Shown here: positions 47,501 through 53,595 of the stretch, piece after piece
Position numbering within the stretch: the first letter of the stretch is position 1
Layout: each line of letters starts with the position of its first letter
Source of the DNA: Zingiber officinale
Taxonomy: Eukaryota; Streptophyta; Magnoliopsida; Zingiberales; Zingiberaceae
Assembly: GCF_018446385.1 (NCBI RefSeq)
Contig: NC_055992.1
Location: 98,784,947 to 98,848,946, forward strand
Reading direction: 5' to 3'
DNA length: 64,000 nucleotides
Position numbers and translations under genes: made by a program
Notes under the pieces: generated by a model
Databases searched by the model: none
The model's input: the letters and a program-made list of their open reading frames with translations, nothing else
Told to the model about the DNA's origin: nothing

Positions 47501-50500
47501 TAATAACAACTTATCTTACTTAACATTACATTAAAGGTTAATTTATTTCAACTTAATCTAACATTAATTACGGTTAGTCAAATTTAAATGAACAATTTTA
47601 TAAAGGTAATTATACAATCGTCTAAAACACTTAGGTACAAAAATATGTTACGGTTGTAAAATTTTATATTAAGGGGAAGTAATAAATAAGGAGGATTAAT
47701 AAATTAAAAGAGTATCAAATTAAGGGGGAGGTTTATTTTTTAATTATCTCCTGAAGTGTTATTTTTTAATCTTCTCTTTAAAATCTCTCTAGAAAATTCT
47801 ACCTCAATTTAAAAAATAAATATATATCTACTTTGAATATTTTTAGCAAATATTTTCAAATTTTATGTCAGGTTCAGGGGGAGGAATTAATTAAAAATTT
47901 CCCTTTATATAAAATATTTTAAATTTTGTTTGAAAAATGTTTTCTTAAAAATTTCTTAAACCTACTTTTGAAAACTAACTCCTATAAAACTAAGTTGCTT
48001 TTAAGAATTAGGTTTTACATCTTATTGAAAATTGATTTTGAAAGTTAGATTTAACTTAGTTTTGAAAATTGTGGAAATTAGATTTTCCAAAACTTAAGTT
48101 TACAAACTAAGCTTCTCAAAATCTTTTTCCTTAATTTTGAAAATCAAAGTTCAATAATCAATCTTCAAAATCAACTTGCTTAAAATTGTGAAATTTTTCA
48201 AATCAACTCAAAATTGTTTGTTTTAAATCACAAACTTTTTATTCTTTTTACTTAGTACTTAAAAACTGAACTTTTCTAGTATTTTAACCATGGTTTTGAA
48301 ACTAGTACTTTTCTAGTATTCTAGAAAACTGAATTTTTCTAGTATTTTTCAATCAGTTTTGAAAAATAAAATTTTCAAACTTAGTTTTGAAATTTTGGTT
48401 TTGAAAACTTATGTTTGAAAAGCGTTTCAAAGTTGAAACTTGTTTTGAAAATTTAAACTTGATCTTGAAATTTAGACCTTATACACTTATGTTTGAAAAT
48501 TAAACTATCTAAACTTAGCAATTTTTCTAAAAGCTAAAAGCTAATGCTTTAAACAAGTTTTCAAGACTTTAAACTCCCCCAAGTCAACTTGACTATTTTT
48601 TTTAACTTGCTGTTAAAAAAATTGTACTTTTATCAGTATCTTTGAATTTTTGAACTAAACTTTTTATAACTCTACACTATGATTGTTTACCCTTTTTTTT
48701 TGATGAATGCCAAAGGGGGAGGAGGGTTAGGTGGTTAAGTTAGCTAAACCAATTTGAAAACACAAACTGACTTTAAAACCACACAAATGCATGTTGTTTC
48801 GTACATATGCTTTCACTAACTTAACCAGGTTGTCATTCCATCAAAAAGGGGGAGATTGTTGGACCCCGTGGCCAACCCAGTTTTGATGAATGACAAATAG
48901 GTTAAGTTAGTTGTGTTGTTGTCGACACTTTGATCAAGTGTGCAGGAAAGTCCGACTAGGTCAACGGGCGGATAGCTGGCGAGAAGTCCAAGCGGTCGAC
49001 GGCCGACCGGACGCTGGCAGAAGTCCACCAGGTCGACGGTGGCCGGATAGTCGGTAAGAAGTCCAAGCGGTCGACGGGCTGACCGGGCGACAGAGAAGTC
49101 CAGATGGGTCGACGGGCCGACCGGACGTCTGTAAGTGAGGTAAGTCACCGAGGGGAGTGACCGTGAGGACGCGTTCCGGGAAGGGACATTAGGCGTCGGC
49201 TTAGATCCATTTTGGATGTCTAAGTCGAGATCGTGACTAGATTCCGGTCTCGAAGACGGAATCTAAGTCATACTCTCTTTATCTATCTGTTGAACTTTAA
49301 CTGTGCTAACCATTTGTTTTACAGGATATATATTTGCCTCGGACTAACCTTGTTTTGCGGGAAAAAAGAACATTTTCTTCGGATGAACAGTATCCGAAGG
49401 CACCTTCAAGCAGTGAAGGCATCTTGATACTATTCATAGAAAGCGCCTGGAACAACATATAAAAGAAGCCCCAGACAGGAGCTTCAGAATCAACTTTGAC
49501 TGAGAACTCTTCTGCTGATCTTGCTGCTCGACGTTCAAGTGCGACGCCAACAACGCTCCGACAAAAGTGCTCTTCCGGTTTTTGTTTAATTTTCTTTTTG
49601 TAGGTATTGTTTTATTATTAGCATCTCCTGTACTTTTTCTGTAATCATATTTCGACTTGCTAGTGATTGCCCAACGAAAGTGGTCAAGGACCACGGGCCT
49701 TCGAGTAGGAGTCGTCACAGGCTCCGAACGAAGTAAAAATATTTGTGTCTACTTTATCTTTTTCCGCTGCGCTTAAACTCTTGTTTTTTCGAATCGATAT
49801 TCACCCCCCCTCTATCGAATCTAACGGTCCTACACTTTATGCGTCACAAGTCAGAAACTTTTGCAAAGTTTAAATTGTGGAAAACTGAAGTAGAGAACCA
49901 GACCGGAAGGAAGATCAAATGCCTTAGGTCAGATAATGGGACTGAGTACACAGATTCAAAGTTTCAGGAATTCTGTGAGCAGCATGGGATAATGAGGCAC
50001 TTCTCGGTTCGCAGGACACCTCAGCAGAATGGGGTAGCGGAAAGGTTGAACAGGACAATCATTGAGAAGGCAAGATGTCTCAGGCTGAATGCAGGGCTTG
50101 CAAAGAATTTCTGGGCGGAAGCAGTTAACATGGCATGTTATCTCATTAATAGATCACCAAGGGCAGCACTAGAAGGCAAAGTATCAGAGGAAGTATGGAC
50201 AGGGAATCAAGTAGAATACTCTCATCTCGAGTTTTGGATGTCCGACCTATATGCACATATCTAGTGAGGAAAGATCAAAGCTGGATGCAAAGTCAAAGTA
50301 AGGCATTTTTCTGGGCTAGACGAAAGGAGTTAAAGGCTTCAAGCTGTGGGATCCTAAGGAAAACTAGGTGGTGATCAGCAGAGATGGGGTGTTTGACTAG
50401 AAAGCTATGTTACAACGTACTCAGGAAGAAGGAAAGGAAACACCACAAAGCAACAAAGAGAAAGATATTGTCTGGTGGAGCTAGAGACTCATGACTCTGA

Positions 50501-53500
50501 TGATTCTAGCTCGAGCACATGGAGCATCGCACTATAGCTAGTGGTAGAACGAGACGAGTCGTAAAACCACCCACTAGATACGGATTCAAGACTTGGTATC
50601 TTATGCACTTACCACTAGTAGCGGAGACCCTACATCTTTTCAGGAGGCAATACATAGCTCTGAGAAGGACAGGTGGATGGGTGCTATGGCAGAGGAGATG
50701 GAGTCGTTGCATAAGAACCAAACGTGGGATCTAGTGGAACTTCCTGAAGGAGAGAAAGCTATAGGGTGCAAGTGGATATTCAAGAAGAAAGAAGCAATGT
50801 CAGAGGGAGAAGAAGTGAAGTTTAAGGCTCGGTTGGTAGCAAAGGGGTATTCACAAAGAAAGGGGATTGACTATGAAGAAATTTTCTCTCCAGTGGTAAG
50901 ACATACGTCAATTAGAGCGGTATTGGCTTTGGTGGCACATCACGATTTGTATTTGGAGCAAATGGATGTGAAGACGACATTTCTTCATGGAAATTTGGAG
51001 GAGCAGATTTTTATGTCACAACCTGAGGGATTTAGTCAGTCCGGACAAGAGCAGTTGGTTTGTAAGTTGAAGAAATCGCTCTATGGACTGAAACAATCTC
51101 CTAGGCAATGGTACAAACGTTTTGATTCATACATGATTCAAAACGGATATAGGAGATGCGAGTATGACTGCTGCATATATGTGAAGGGCCTTGAAGATGA
51201 ATCACTGATTTTCTTACTACTATACGTAGATGACATGCTCATTGTTGCGAAGAAGATGAGAGAGGTTGACAAATTGAAGAGGCTACTGAGCAAGGAATTT
51301 GACATGAAAGATTTGGGAGAGGCCAAGAAGATTCTTGGGATGGAGATTCACAGGAATAGAGTTGCAGGGAGATTATGGTTGTCTCAACGTAGCTATGTGG
51401 AGAAGGTGTTGGATAGGTTCAACATGAAGAATGCAAAGTCGGTGAGCACACCCCTGGCGCATCACTTAGTTATCCATTACACGGTGTCCAAAGACGGATG
51501 ACGAGATCCAAGAGATGTCAAAGGTTCCTTATGCCGGTCAGGTTGGTTGTCCGATGTATGCCATGGTTTGCACGAGACCATTTGGCGCAAGCTAGTATGG
51601 TAAGCAAGTTTCTCTCAAATCGTCGACCACATGGATGCGTGAAATGGATTTTCGATACTTGAGAAATACAACTAATTATGGCATCATGTTCAGAGACAAC
51701 CTAAGATCCTTTAGTTCTTTGGCAATGCGTAGATGCACTACGCAGGAGATTTAGATAACGGGAGGTCTACTACAGGATACGTATTCACTGTGGCAGGAGG
51801 ACCTATTTGTTGGAAATCTATGATACAATCTATTGTTGCATTGTCTACTACGGAATCCGAGTACATGGCAGCAGCTGAAGCAGCGAAGGAAGCTTTATGG
51901 CTTACAGGGTTGGTCAGAGAACTGGGTGTTCAGCAAGGTGGAGTCAAGTTGTTATGCGATAGTCAGAGTGCTATCTATTTGGCGAAGAATCAGGTGTATC
52001 ATGTGAGAACCAAACACATTGATGTGAGGTTTCACAAGATCAGAGAGTTGATTGCTTCCGGGGAAATTCAACTTGAGAAGGTTCACACTGCAGACAATGC
52101 TGCAGATATGCTGACAAAGCCAGTGACCACAGAGAAGTTTAAGCATTGCTTGAACTTGATCCATATCTCTAGATGCTAGAGGAAGGAAGCCCAGACCCAG
52201 AGATCCAGATGGAGTTTTGTCCAGATATTCGTATTCTTCGAAGGGGTGAATATTCGCCAAGGTGGAGATTGTTGACGAGTGGCTCATATTTGGATGAAGG
52301 GATGTCATGGAAGAAAAATCTGTTAAGATTTTTCGTAATAAAATTCTGTTAAGATTTTATATAACAGAATTCTGTTACGTTTTTACCGGGTCTGGGGGTT
52401 TAGCAGTATTTATAGGGATCATTGTAAACCCATTGTAGATCAGACAACACAAGAATCATTAGATGTGATTCTCTTGTGTAGAAGAGAATTCTAATAAAGC
52501 TTCGGCCGTTTTGTGGAGTAGGCAAGTCGCCGAACCACGGTAACTCTTTTTCTTTCTCTTCTTCTTCTCCTTCCTGGTGTTTGCTCTCTTTTGTGCGTCT
52601 TTGTCTTGTTGTTCCGCGCGATCTCTTTTCTCTCTTCCTCTTCTTCCGCGGTTCAGAAAGGTTGAGAGGTATTGCCCTCTCTTTGCACAAGAGCATTCAA
52701 ATGACACGTATGAATTGTTATATTACTGATTTATATATGGTTTCAAATTGCCATTTTGGATTGATGCAGTCACCAAAGCCAGAACAAGCTGCAAACCCTA
52801 CTGTTTCAAAAACAGAAGTCAAAATTGCTGGGAAGAAAGACAAACTGGCCGAAGCTAAGACAGCTGATGTACCTGTTAAAGTTCTAGCAGACTCTGTCGG
52901 TGAAAAACTTCGCCTACAAAGGTTATGTTTGCGTATCTTCGTTATAAGCAGTTAGTTACCTTGATTGGGTTTCTTTACTAGCAGTCATCATGTGAACCTT
53001 TGGATGTAATCCCGACTAACAAATAGCCACTCGTAGCAGACTTGTTGAAGAAGCTGACAACAGATCAACTGCAGAGTTGTTTGCTAAGAAAGGTGATCAG
53101 AAGACACTAGACGACTTTATTCCTAAATCGGAAAATGATTTTCTGGAGTACGCTGAGCTGCTCTCTTATAAAATTCACCCATATGAGGTAAAACTTATAT
53201 ATATTTTTTGATGATCTATATTCATTTATGGTACTGACTTTCATCTGCATTTCCCTTCAGAAAAGCTTTCATTACATTGGTCTTCTTATATCCGTCTTGA
53301 GGCTTTCCATGACTTCACTAAAAGCCGCAGATGCAAAAGAAATAGCCGCCTCAGCTTCAGCGATCGCAAATGAGAAGCTTAAGGCAGAAAAAGAAGCCAA
53401 CGCAGGAAAGAAGAAACAAGGTTAGTGTATAATGCCCTTAAATGTGTTGTTTCTCTGTTTGGACAAGTATAATAATGTAACGATGGTTATGATCTACCAG

Positions 53501-53595
53501 GTGCAAAGAAGAAACAGCTTCAAGTAGACAAGGCTGATGATGACTACAACACCACAGGCGGTTACGATGATGTGGATGATTACGACTTCATGTGA
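26567..53595 (+). CDS. EIF3J: Eukaryotic translation initiation factor 3 subunit J, six exons; premature TAG at codon 24
   Basis: Exons 26567-26579, 40773-40900, 52770-52921, 53040-53187, 53261-53420 and 53501-53595 join in phase to 232 codons including the stop, a normal length for plant eIF3J. Recognisable family features are the acidic start (MADWEEEDFEP), WDDED...NIKESWEDE, LVEEAD...TAELFAKKGD, FIPKSENDFLEYAELL, SFHYIGLL, LSMTSLKAADAKE, ANEKLKAEKEANAGKKK and the C-terminal DDVDDYDFM. eIF3J is a loosely bound eIF3 subunit acting at the 40S decoding centre and in ribosome recycling. All introns begin GT and end CAG. Codon 24 (40829-40831) is TAG where the family has Gln. A downstream in-frame Met30 could serve as a restart. 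Either a damaged allele or copy, or a base-call error. Introns 1 and 2 hold large retroelements. Confidence 0.9.
26815..27370. repeat. Direct-repeat pair with a 35-bp hairpin-forming tandem between
   Basis: The block GCCGGATGTAGGGTCC...TCCGCGATCACC (26880-26993) recurs at 27250-27368 with about 85 per cent agreement. Between them (26999-27140) four units of about 35 bp carry AGCTGCTACACGTTGTAGCA-type text. 27048-27070 folds as a 9-bp stem (AGCTGCTAC/GTAGCAGCT) with a five-base loop. It sits in eIF3J intron 1. Confidence 0.65.
27371..28623. other. eIF3J intron 1, unremarkable part
   Basis: AT-rich intron sequence. The open frames at 27914-28263 have no recognisable relatives and are probably chance. 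Confidence 0.4.
28627..28850. mobile_element. Harbinger/Tourist-type MITE, 224 bp
   Basis: Ends are inverted: GGGAGTGCTTG at 28627 and CAAGCACCCCC at 28840-28850. TAA flanks both sides (28624-28626 and 28851-28853). The arms extend inward through GAATGAGAATAAGAATGGG and its reverse counterpart. Three-base TAA/TTA duplications with G-rich short ends are typical of PIF/Harbinger MITEs. Confidence 0.8.
28993..29811 (-). repeat. Gypsy-2 3' LTR (low-coordinate copy)
   Basis: The plus strand reads TGATCCTGTCCGAACTATG at the left edge and CTTACCACCGGATCA at the right. A TATA box lies within GGTCCTATATAAGG on the minus strand (29228-29241), inside a GGGGTCC...GGACCCC palindrome. Confidence 0.92.
29812..30246 (+). 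other. Gypsy-2 spacer between 3' LTR and antisense gene
   Basis: The first bases (CGTGCCTCCTCCTCAAGTC) are the polypurine tract read on the other strand. The rest should include upstream sequence of the antisense gene and contains no convincing frame of its own. Confidence 0.5.
30247..30252 (+). promoter_or_regulatory. TATA box of the Gypsy-2 antisense gene
   Basis: TATAAA in CATCCTTATAAAGCC lies 285 bases upstream of the ATG at 30537, with a CT-rich leader between. Gypsy-1 has the equivalent motif at a similar distance. Confidence 0.6.
30537..32772 (+). pseudogene. Gypsy-2 antisense gene (PF04195-like N-terminus, coiled-coil C-terminus), three exons
   Basis: Exon 1 is 30537-31233 (MASSSQPSDLAPAPWYTTMES). 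It holds the PF04195-like core at about residues 60-170: DQFVAGLRFPLHPFIVEVC, PLGQLVPNSFRLLCGVVVLF, VFYYFYYPKQSELGTY and SNKHWKEYFFFL. A GTAAGA donor at 31234 and a TTTCACAG acceptor lead to exon 2 (31296-32021), with a Ser/Pro-rich centre and a basic RKRRR cluster. GTAAGT to TTAG leads to exon 3 (32095-32772), a Glu/Lys/Ala coiled coil of about 150 residues ending DGFDFLE. Exon 2 has a one-base frame slip near 31343 and an in-frame TAG at 31680. The gene converges tail to tail with pol. The function is unknown; a Gag-like or host-targeting accessory role is possible but unproven. Confidence 0.78.
32773..33155. repeat. Gypsy-2 spacer with two units of the 62-bp repeat
   Basis: At about 33000-33155 the unit TTTAACGTCGCCGCTCGAC, (A)GTCTTCCGAGCGGGATATTT and ATGGTCG(C/T)CGCTTCGACCC occurs twice and partly a third time. 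It is the reverse complement of the Gypsy-1 unit type. It separates the 3' ends of the two converging genes. Confidence 0.75.
33156..38283 (-). pseudogene. Gypsy-2 gag-pro-pol, one long frame broken by point stops
   Basis: From 38213 down to 33156 the reading frame never shifts. It runs through Gag (RWFRRLPDG, YIQRFNQVAMD), a CSLHQSATHNTRDC zinc motif, protease (FIDIGSS, with the usual DTG read as DIG) and RT (WRVCIDFRDLNKACPKDF, YVDDI at about 35660). It continues through RNase H, a second RNase H (VRLDYRATNNEAKYEALIAG, YSDSQL, AGDELAKLASS) and integrase (HQGTCGGH...CLSCQ, DIVGPFP, SDNGRQF, GVTPFHLVYGGEAV). Internal stops are at 37722, 37452, 36216, 35901, 33849, 33381, 33345 and 33294. The start at ATG 38283 needs one frame slip before 38213. 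A second RNase H is a known trait of Tat-lineage elements. The element cannot replicate as it stands. Confidence 0.9.
38311..38328 (-). other. Gypsy-2 primer-binding site
   Basis: CCACAGACGGCGCCAATT on the plus strand is the reverse complement of the Gypsy-1 site and abuts the 5' LTR of Gypsy-2. Confidence 0.75.
38329..39147 (-). repeat. Gypsy-2 5' LTR (high-coordinate copy)
   Basis: It matches 28993-29811 over its full length and starts TGATCATATCCGAACTATG on the plus strand. The right edge CTTACCATCGGATCA is followed by the GGTGA duplication. Confidence 0.92.
39153..40772 (+). other. eIF3J intron 1, 3' part
   Basis: Ordinary T-rich intron sequence after Gypsy-2, ending in the acceptor TGCCTTTCTCAG at 40772. 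No element ends or coding homology were seen. The 65-codon frame at 40462 is unsupported. Confidence 0.5.
40773..40900 (+). CDS. EIF3J: eIF3J exon 2, carries the in-frame TAG
   Basis: The exon reads EEEDFEPAAPGLVTIQPKN, then TAG (40829-40831), then WDDEDMEDDNIKESWEDE. Homology continues on both sides in one frame, so the stop is a point change and not an exon boundary. The donor GTAAAA follows at 40901. Confidence 0.9.
41067..41456 (+). repeat. Copia-2 5' LTR
   Basis: It runs TGTTGACGAG...GCACAACA, 390 bp, followed by ATTGGTATCGAGC. It has an extra copy of about 22 bases near 41165 (a TTGTTATGTTTTTCATAACA duplication) absent from the 3' LTR, and lacks about 55 bases present near 52565-52650. 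Confidence 0.93.
41494..42604 (+). CDS. Copia-2 gag and protease start
   Basis: ATG 41494 opens MSGTTSAKFDMVKFDGTGNF. A UBN2-type Gag domain spans about residues 10-200 (WQKLESRYMSKSLTNKLYLK, LSQHINVFNQIVSDLKRI, LLNSLHSSPTYENFV). A CCHC zinc knuckle, CYKCGGKGHIKRNC, is at about residue 236. A protease core, WILDSACSYHM, is at about residue 296. The frame slips near 42604, after which the GAG-pre-integrase region continues in another frame. The motif set fits Tork-lineage elements. Gag is intact and could in principle be made. Confidence 0.9.
42605..43039 (+). pseudogene. Copia-2 GAG-pre-integrase and integrase, 5' part
   Basis: LWHMRLGHMGERGMLELHK at about 42760 is the GAG-pre-integrase motif. 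HTDLWGPASVASRGGHLYF and FTDDFSRK contain the first integrase acidic residues. The protein breaks off at 43039, where LARD-1 is inserted. An extra frame slip lies between 42605 and 42733. Confidence 0.88.
43046..43942 (+). repeat. LARD-1 5' LTR with hairpin array
   Basis: It begins TGTTGGTGTGGGTAGCAC and ends ACGGTCCTACA. Four 41-bp units at 43151-43310 each form a stem-loop. It differs from the 3' LTR at its first 25 bases, in a block around 43555-43680, and by lacking about 110 bases found at 49655-49770. Confidence 0.9.
43151..43310 (+). repeat. Array of four 41-bp hairpin units
   Basis: Each unit has a 7-base arm, the near-constant 19-base loop GGTCGACGGGCTGACCGGA, the opposing arm and a CGAGAAGT linker. 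Arms pair as CCAGCTA/TAGCTGG (43154, 43180), CCAAGCG/CGCTTGG (43195, 43221) and CCAGACG/CGTCTGG (43277, 43303). Unit three (43236, 43262) does not pair well. The loop has an inner GGTC/GACC pairing. Confidence 0.85.
43945..43956 (+). other. LARD-1 primer-binding site (initiator tRNA-Met type)
   Basis: TGGTATCAGAGC follows the LTR end after two bases. Confidence 0.85.
44175..45371 (+). CDS. LARD-1 Gag-like protein with long Asn/Lys-rich tail
   Basis: ATG 44175 opens a 398-codon frame (MTLQEGRNPCEPPPYDHEDF). Residues 1-105 look like the N-terminus of a Copia Gag: FNYWKRLMEYFLGSV, then ICNVLPNNILCRLEKYKNAY and ELWTQLIKLHETP. From about residue 150 it becomes a low-complexity tail of Asn, Lys, Leu, Ile and Ser with no zinc knuckle. 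The tail's codon choice is extremely AT-rich, like the noncoding DNA after it, so it may be expanded sequence that happens to stay open. It might still be Gag-like in packaging; this is inference. Confidence 0.6.
   Translation: MTLQEGRNPCEPPPYDHEDFNYWKRLMEYFLGSVDIDYMLILRKPSQNLELNKKVSNIICNVLPNNILCRLEKYKNAYELWTQLIKLHETPMELENQVKVKYGLESNPTEKPTQLGVALKISNIYQNTPANSSLNNQHDDKYEISPSMMYDNLDLNDLNSKSQNNLDSDQVNQDSDQFGINLDLVKQNNDQINSNNLINSENLKLGEHLDINKSNIKINLNLNAKNEKMDKINKYPNKIFNNLDNINLENAIQNQDNLINKKLNFKYKTNLINSINHINLKGKENIRIKSNTLIKSKQNLTNLKLNVKDNILNKNNLEISKLTINKKLKDKPLRKYNSNSIVNSNLKINKNLNFKNKLLKKDNSINPIKLKLKEHSNIKYTLLKKDNLTNLINSKLKT
45372..48856 (+). repeat. LARD-1 AT-rich noncoding interior
   Basis: 45372-45955 keeps scraps of retroelement text, with AGGGTAACC-type repeats. 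45958-46640 is simple-sequence-like, with AAATTAAAATTAAATTTC and then TTTTAAAAATTATTTTAAAA patterns. The rest to 48700 is AT-rich without frames. Purine tracts near 48712 and 48844 (AAAGGGGGAGG and AAAAGGGGGAGAT) are possible priming tracts. Confidence 0.7.
48857..49834 (+). repeat. LARD-1 3' LTR
   Basis: It starts TGTTGGACCCCGTGGCC and ends CGGTCCTACA, 978 bp. The hairpin array recurs at 48950-49135 with five more decayed units; the last pairs CCAGATG with CGTCTGG through one G-U-type pair. Several short losses in G/C-rich text separate it from the 5' LTR. Confidence 0.88.
49835..50592 (+). pseudogene. Copia-2 integrase, 3' part
   Basis: FMRHKSETFAKFKLWKTEVE, RSDNGTEY, RTPQQNGVAERLNRTI and LINRSPRAAL follow directly on the piece at 43039. 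The frame breaks at about 50262, and the region to 50592 is decayed integrase C-terminus and linker. Confidence 0.88.
50593..51501 (+). CDS. Copia-2 reverse transcriptase domain
   Basis: The open frame carries an RVT_2 domain: LVELPEGEKAIGCKWIFKKK, VKFKARLVAKGYSQRKGIDY, MDVKTTFLHGNLEEQI, CKLKKSLYGLKQSPRQWYKR, LLLYVDDMLIVAKK (active site) and DMKDLGEAKKILGM. The usual KTAFLHG reads KTTFLHG. The frame fails at 51501, and the segment to 51732 is damaged. It would copy element RNA if a full pol were made, but the pol is broken elsewhere. Confidence 0.9.
   Translation: MVSYALTTSSGDPTSFQEAIHSSEKDRWMGAMAEEMESLHKNQTWDLVELPEGEKAIGCKWIFKKKEAMSEGEEVKFKARLVAKGYSQRKGIDYEEIFSPVVRHTSIRAVLALVAHHDLYLEQMDVKTTFLHGNLEEQIFMSQPEGFSQSGQEQLVCKLKKSLYGLKQSPRQWYKRFDSYMIQNGYRRCEYDCCIYVKGLEDESLIFLLLYVDDMLIVAKKMREVDKLKRLLSKEFDMKDLGEAKKILGMEIHRNRVAGRLWLSQRSYVEKVLDRFNMKNAKSVSTPLAHHLVIHYTVSKDG
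51733..52179 (+). CDS. Copia-2 RNase H domain
   Basis: The frame runs YAGDLDNGRSTTGYVFTVAG, WKSMIQSIVALSTTESEYMA, LLCDSQSAIYLAKN and the C-terminal HIDVRFHKIREL and NAADMLTKPVTTEKF. These are the normal catalytic and C-terminal motifs of Copia RNase H. It ends 90 bases before the 3' LTR. Confidence 0.9.
   Translation: MHYAGDLDNGRSTTGYVFTVAGGPICWKSMIQSIVALSTTESEYMAAAEAAKEALWLTGLVRELGVQQGGVKLLCDSQSAIYLAKNQVYHVRTKHIDVRFHKIRELIASGEIQLEKVHTADNAADMLTKPVTTEKFKHCLNLIHISRC
52270..52692 (+). repeat. Copia-2 3' LTR
   Basis: It starts TGTTGACGAG and ends GCACAAGA, so the terminal CA has become GA. It is followed by the GCATT duplication. Apart from two indels it is nearly identical to the 5' LTR, which points to a fairly recent insertion. 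Confidence 0.93.
52770..52921 (+). CDS. EIF3J: eIF3J exon 3
   Basis: The exon reads SPKPEQAANPTVSKTEVKIA and on to LADSVGEKLRLQ. Acceptor TTGATGCAG, donor GTTATG. It encodes the Lys/Ala-rich linker and the start of the conserved core. Confidence 0.88.
53040..53187 (+). CDS. EIF3J: eIF3J exon 4
   Basis: It encodes LVEEADNRSTAELFAKKGD, then FIPKSENDFLEYAELL and ends HPYE. The donor is GTAAAA. Confidence 0.9.
53261..53420 (+). CDS. EIF3J: eIF3J exon 5
   Basis: It encodes KSFHYIGLL, LSMTSLKAADAKEIAASASA and ANEKLKAEKEANAGKKK. Acceptor TTCCCTTCAG, donor GTTAGT. Confidence 0.9.
53501..53595 (+). CDS. EIF3J: eIF3J exon 6 and stop
   Basis: It encodes AKKKQLQVDKADDDY, then DDVDDYDFM and TGA. The acidic DYDFM-type C-terminus is a hallmark of plant eIF3J. 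Confidence 0.92.

Larger units (their letters stand above)
43046..49834 (+). mobile_element. LARD-1: non-autonomous LTR retrotransposon nested in the Copia-2 integrase
   Basis: Ends TGTTGG...CCTACA and the CTTTA duplications (43041-43045 and 49835-49839) delimit 6,789 bp. LTRs are 43046-43942 and 48857-49834. A TGGTATCAGAGC site follows the first LTR, and AAAAGGGGGAGAT precedes the second. Inside are one Gag-like frame and a very AT-rich region of nearly 3 kb. No protease, RT or integrase is seen, so it must depend on another element. Confidence 0.9.
41067..52692 (+). mobile_element. Copia-2: Tork-like Ty1/Copia retrotransposon in eIF3J intron 2
   Basis: LTRs at 41067-41456 and 52270-52692 enclose gag, protease, integrase, RT and RNase H. 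GCATT duplications flank it (41062-41066 and 52693-52697). Without the nested LARD-1 it would be about 4.8 kb, a normal Copia size. Removing Copia-2 leaves an ordinary intron of about 238 bases. It lies in the same direction as eIF3J. Confidence 0.95.
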
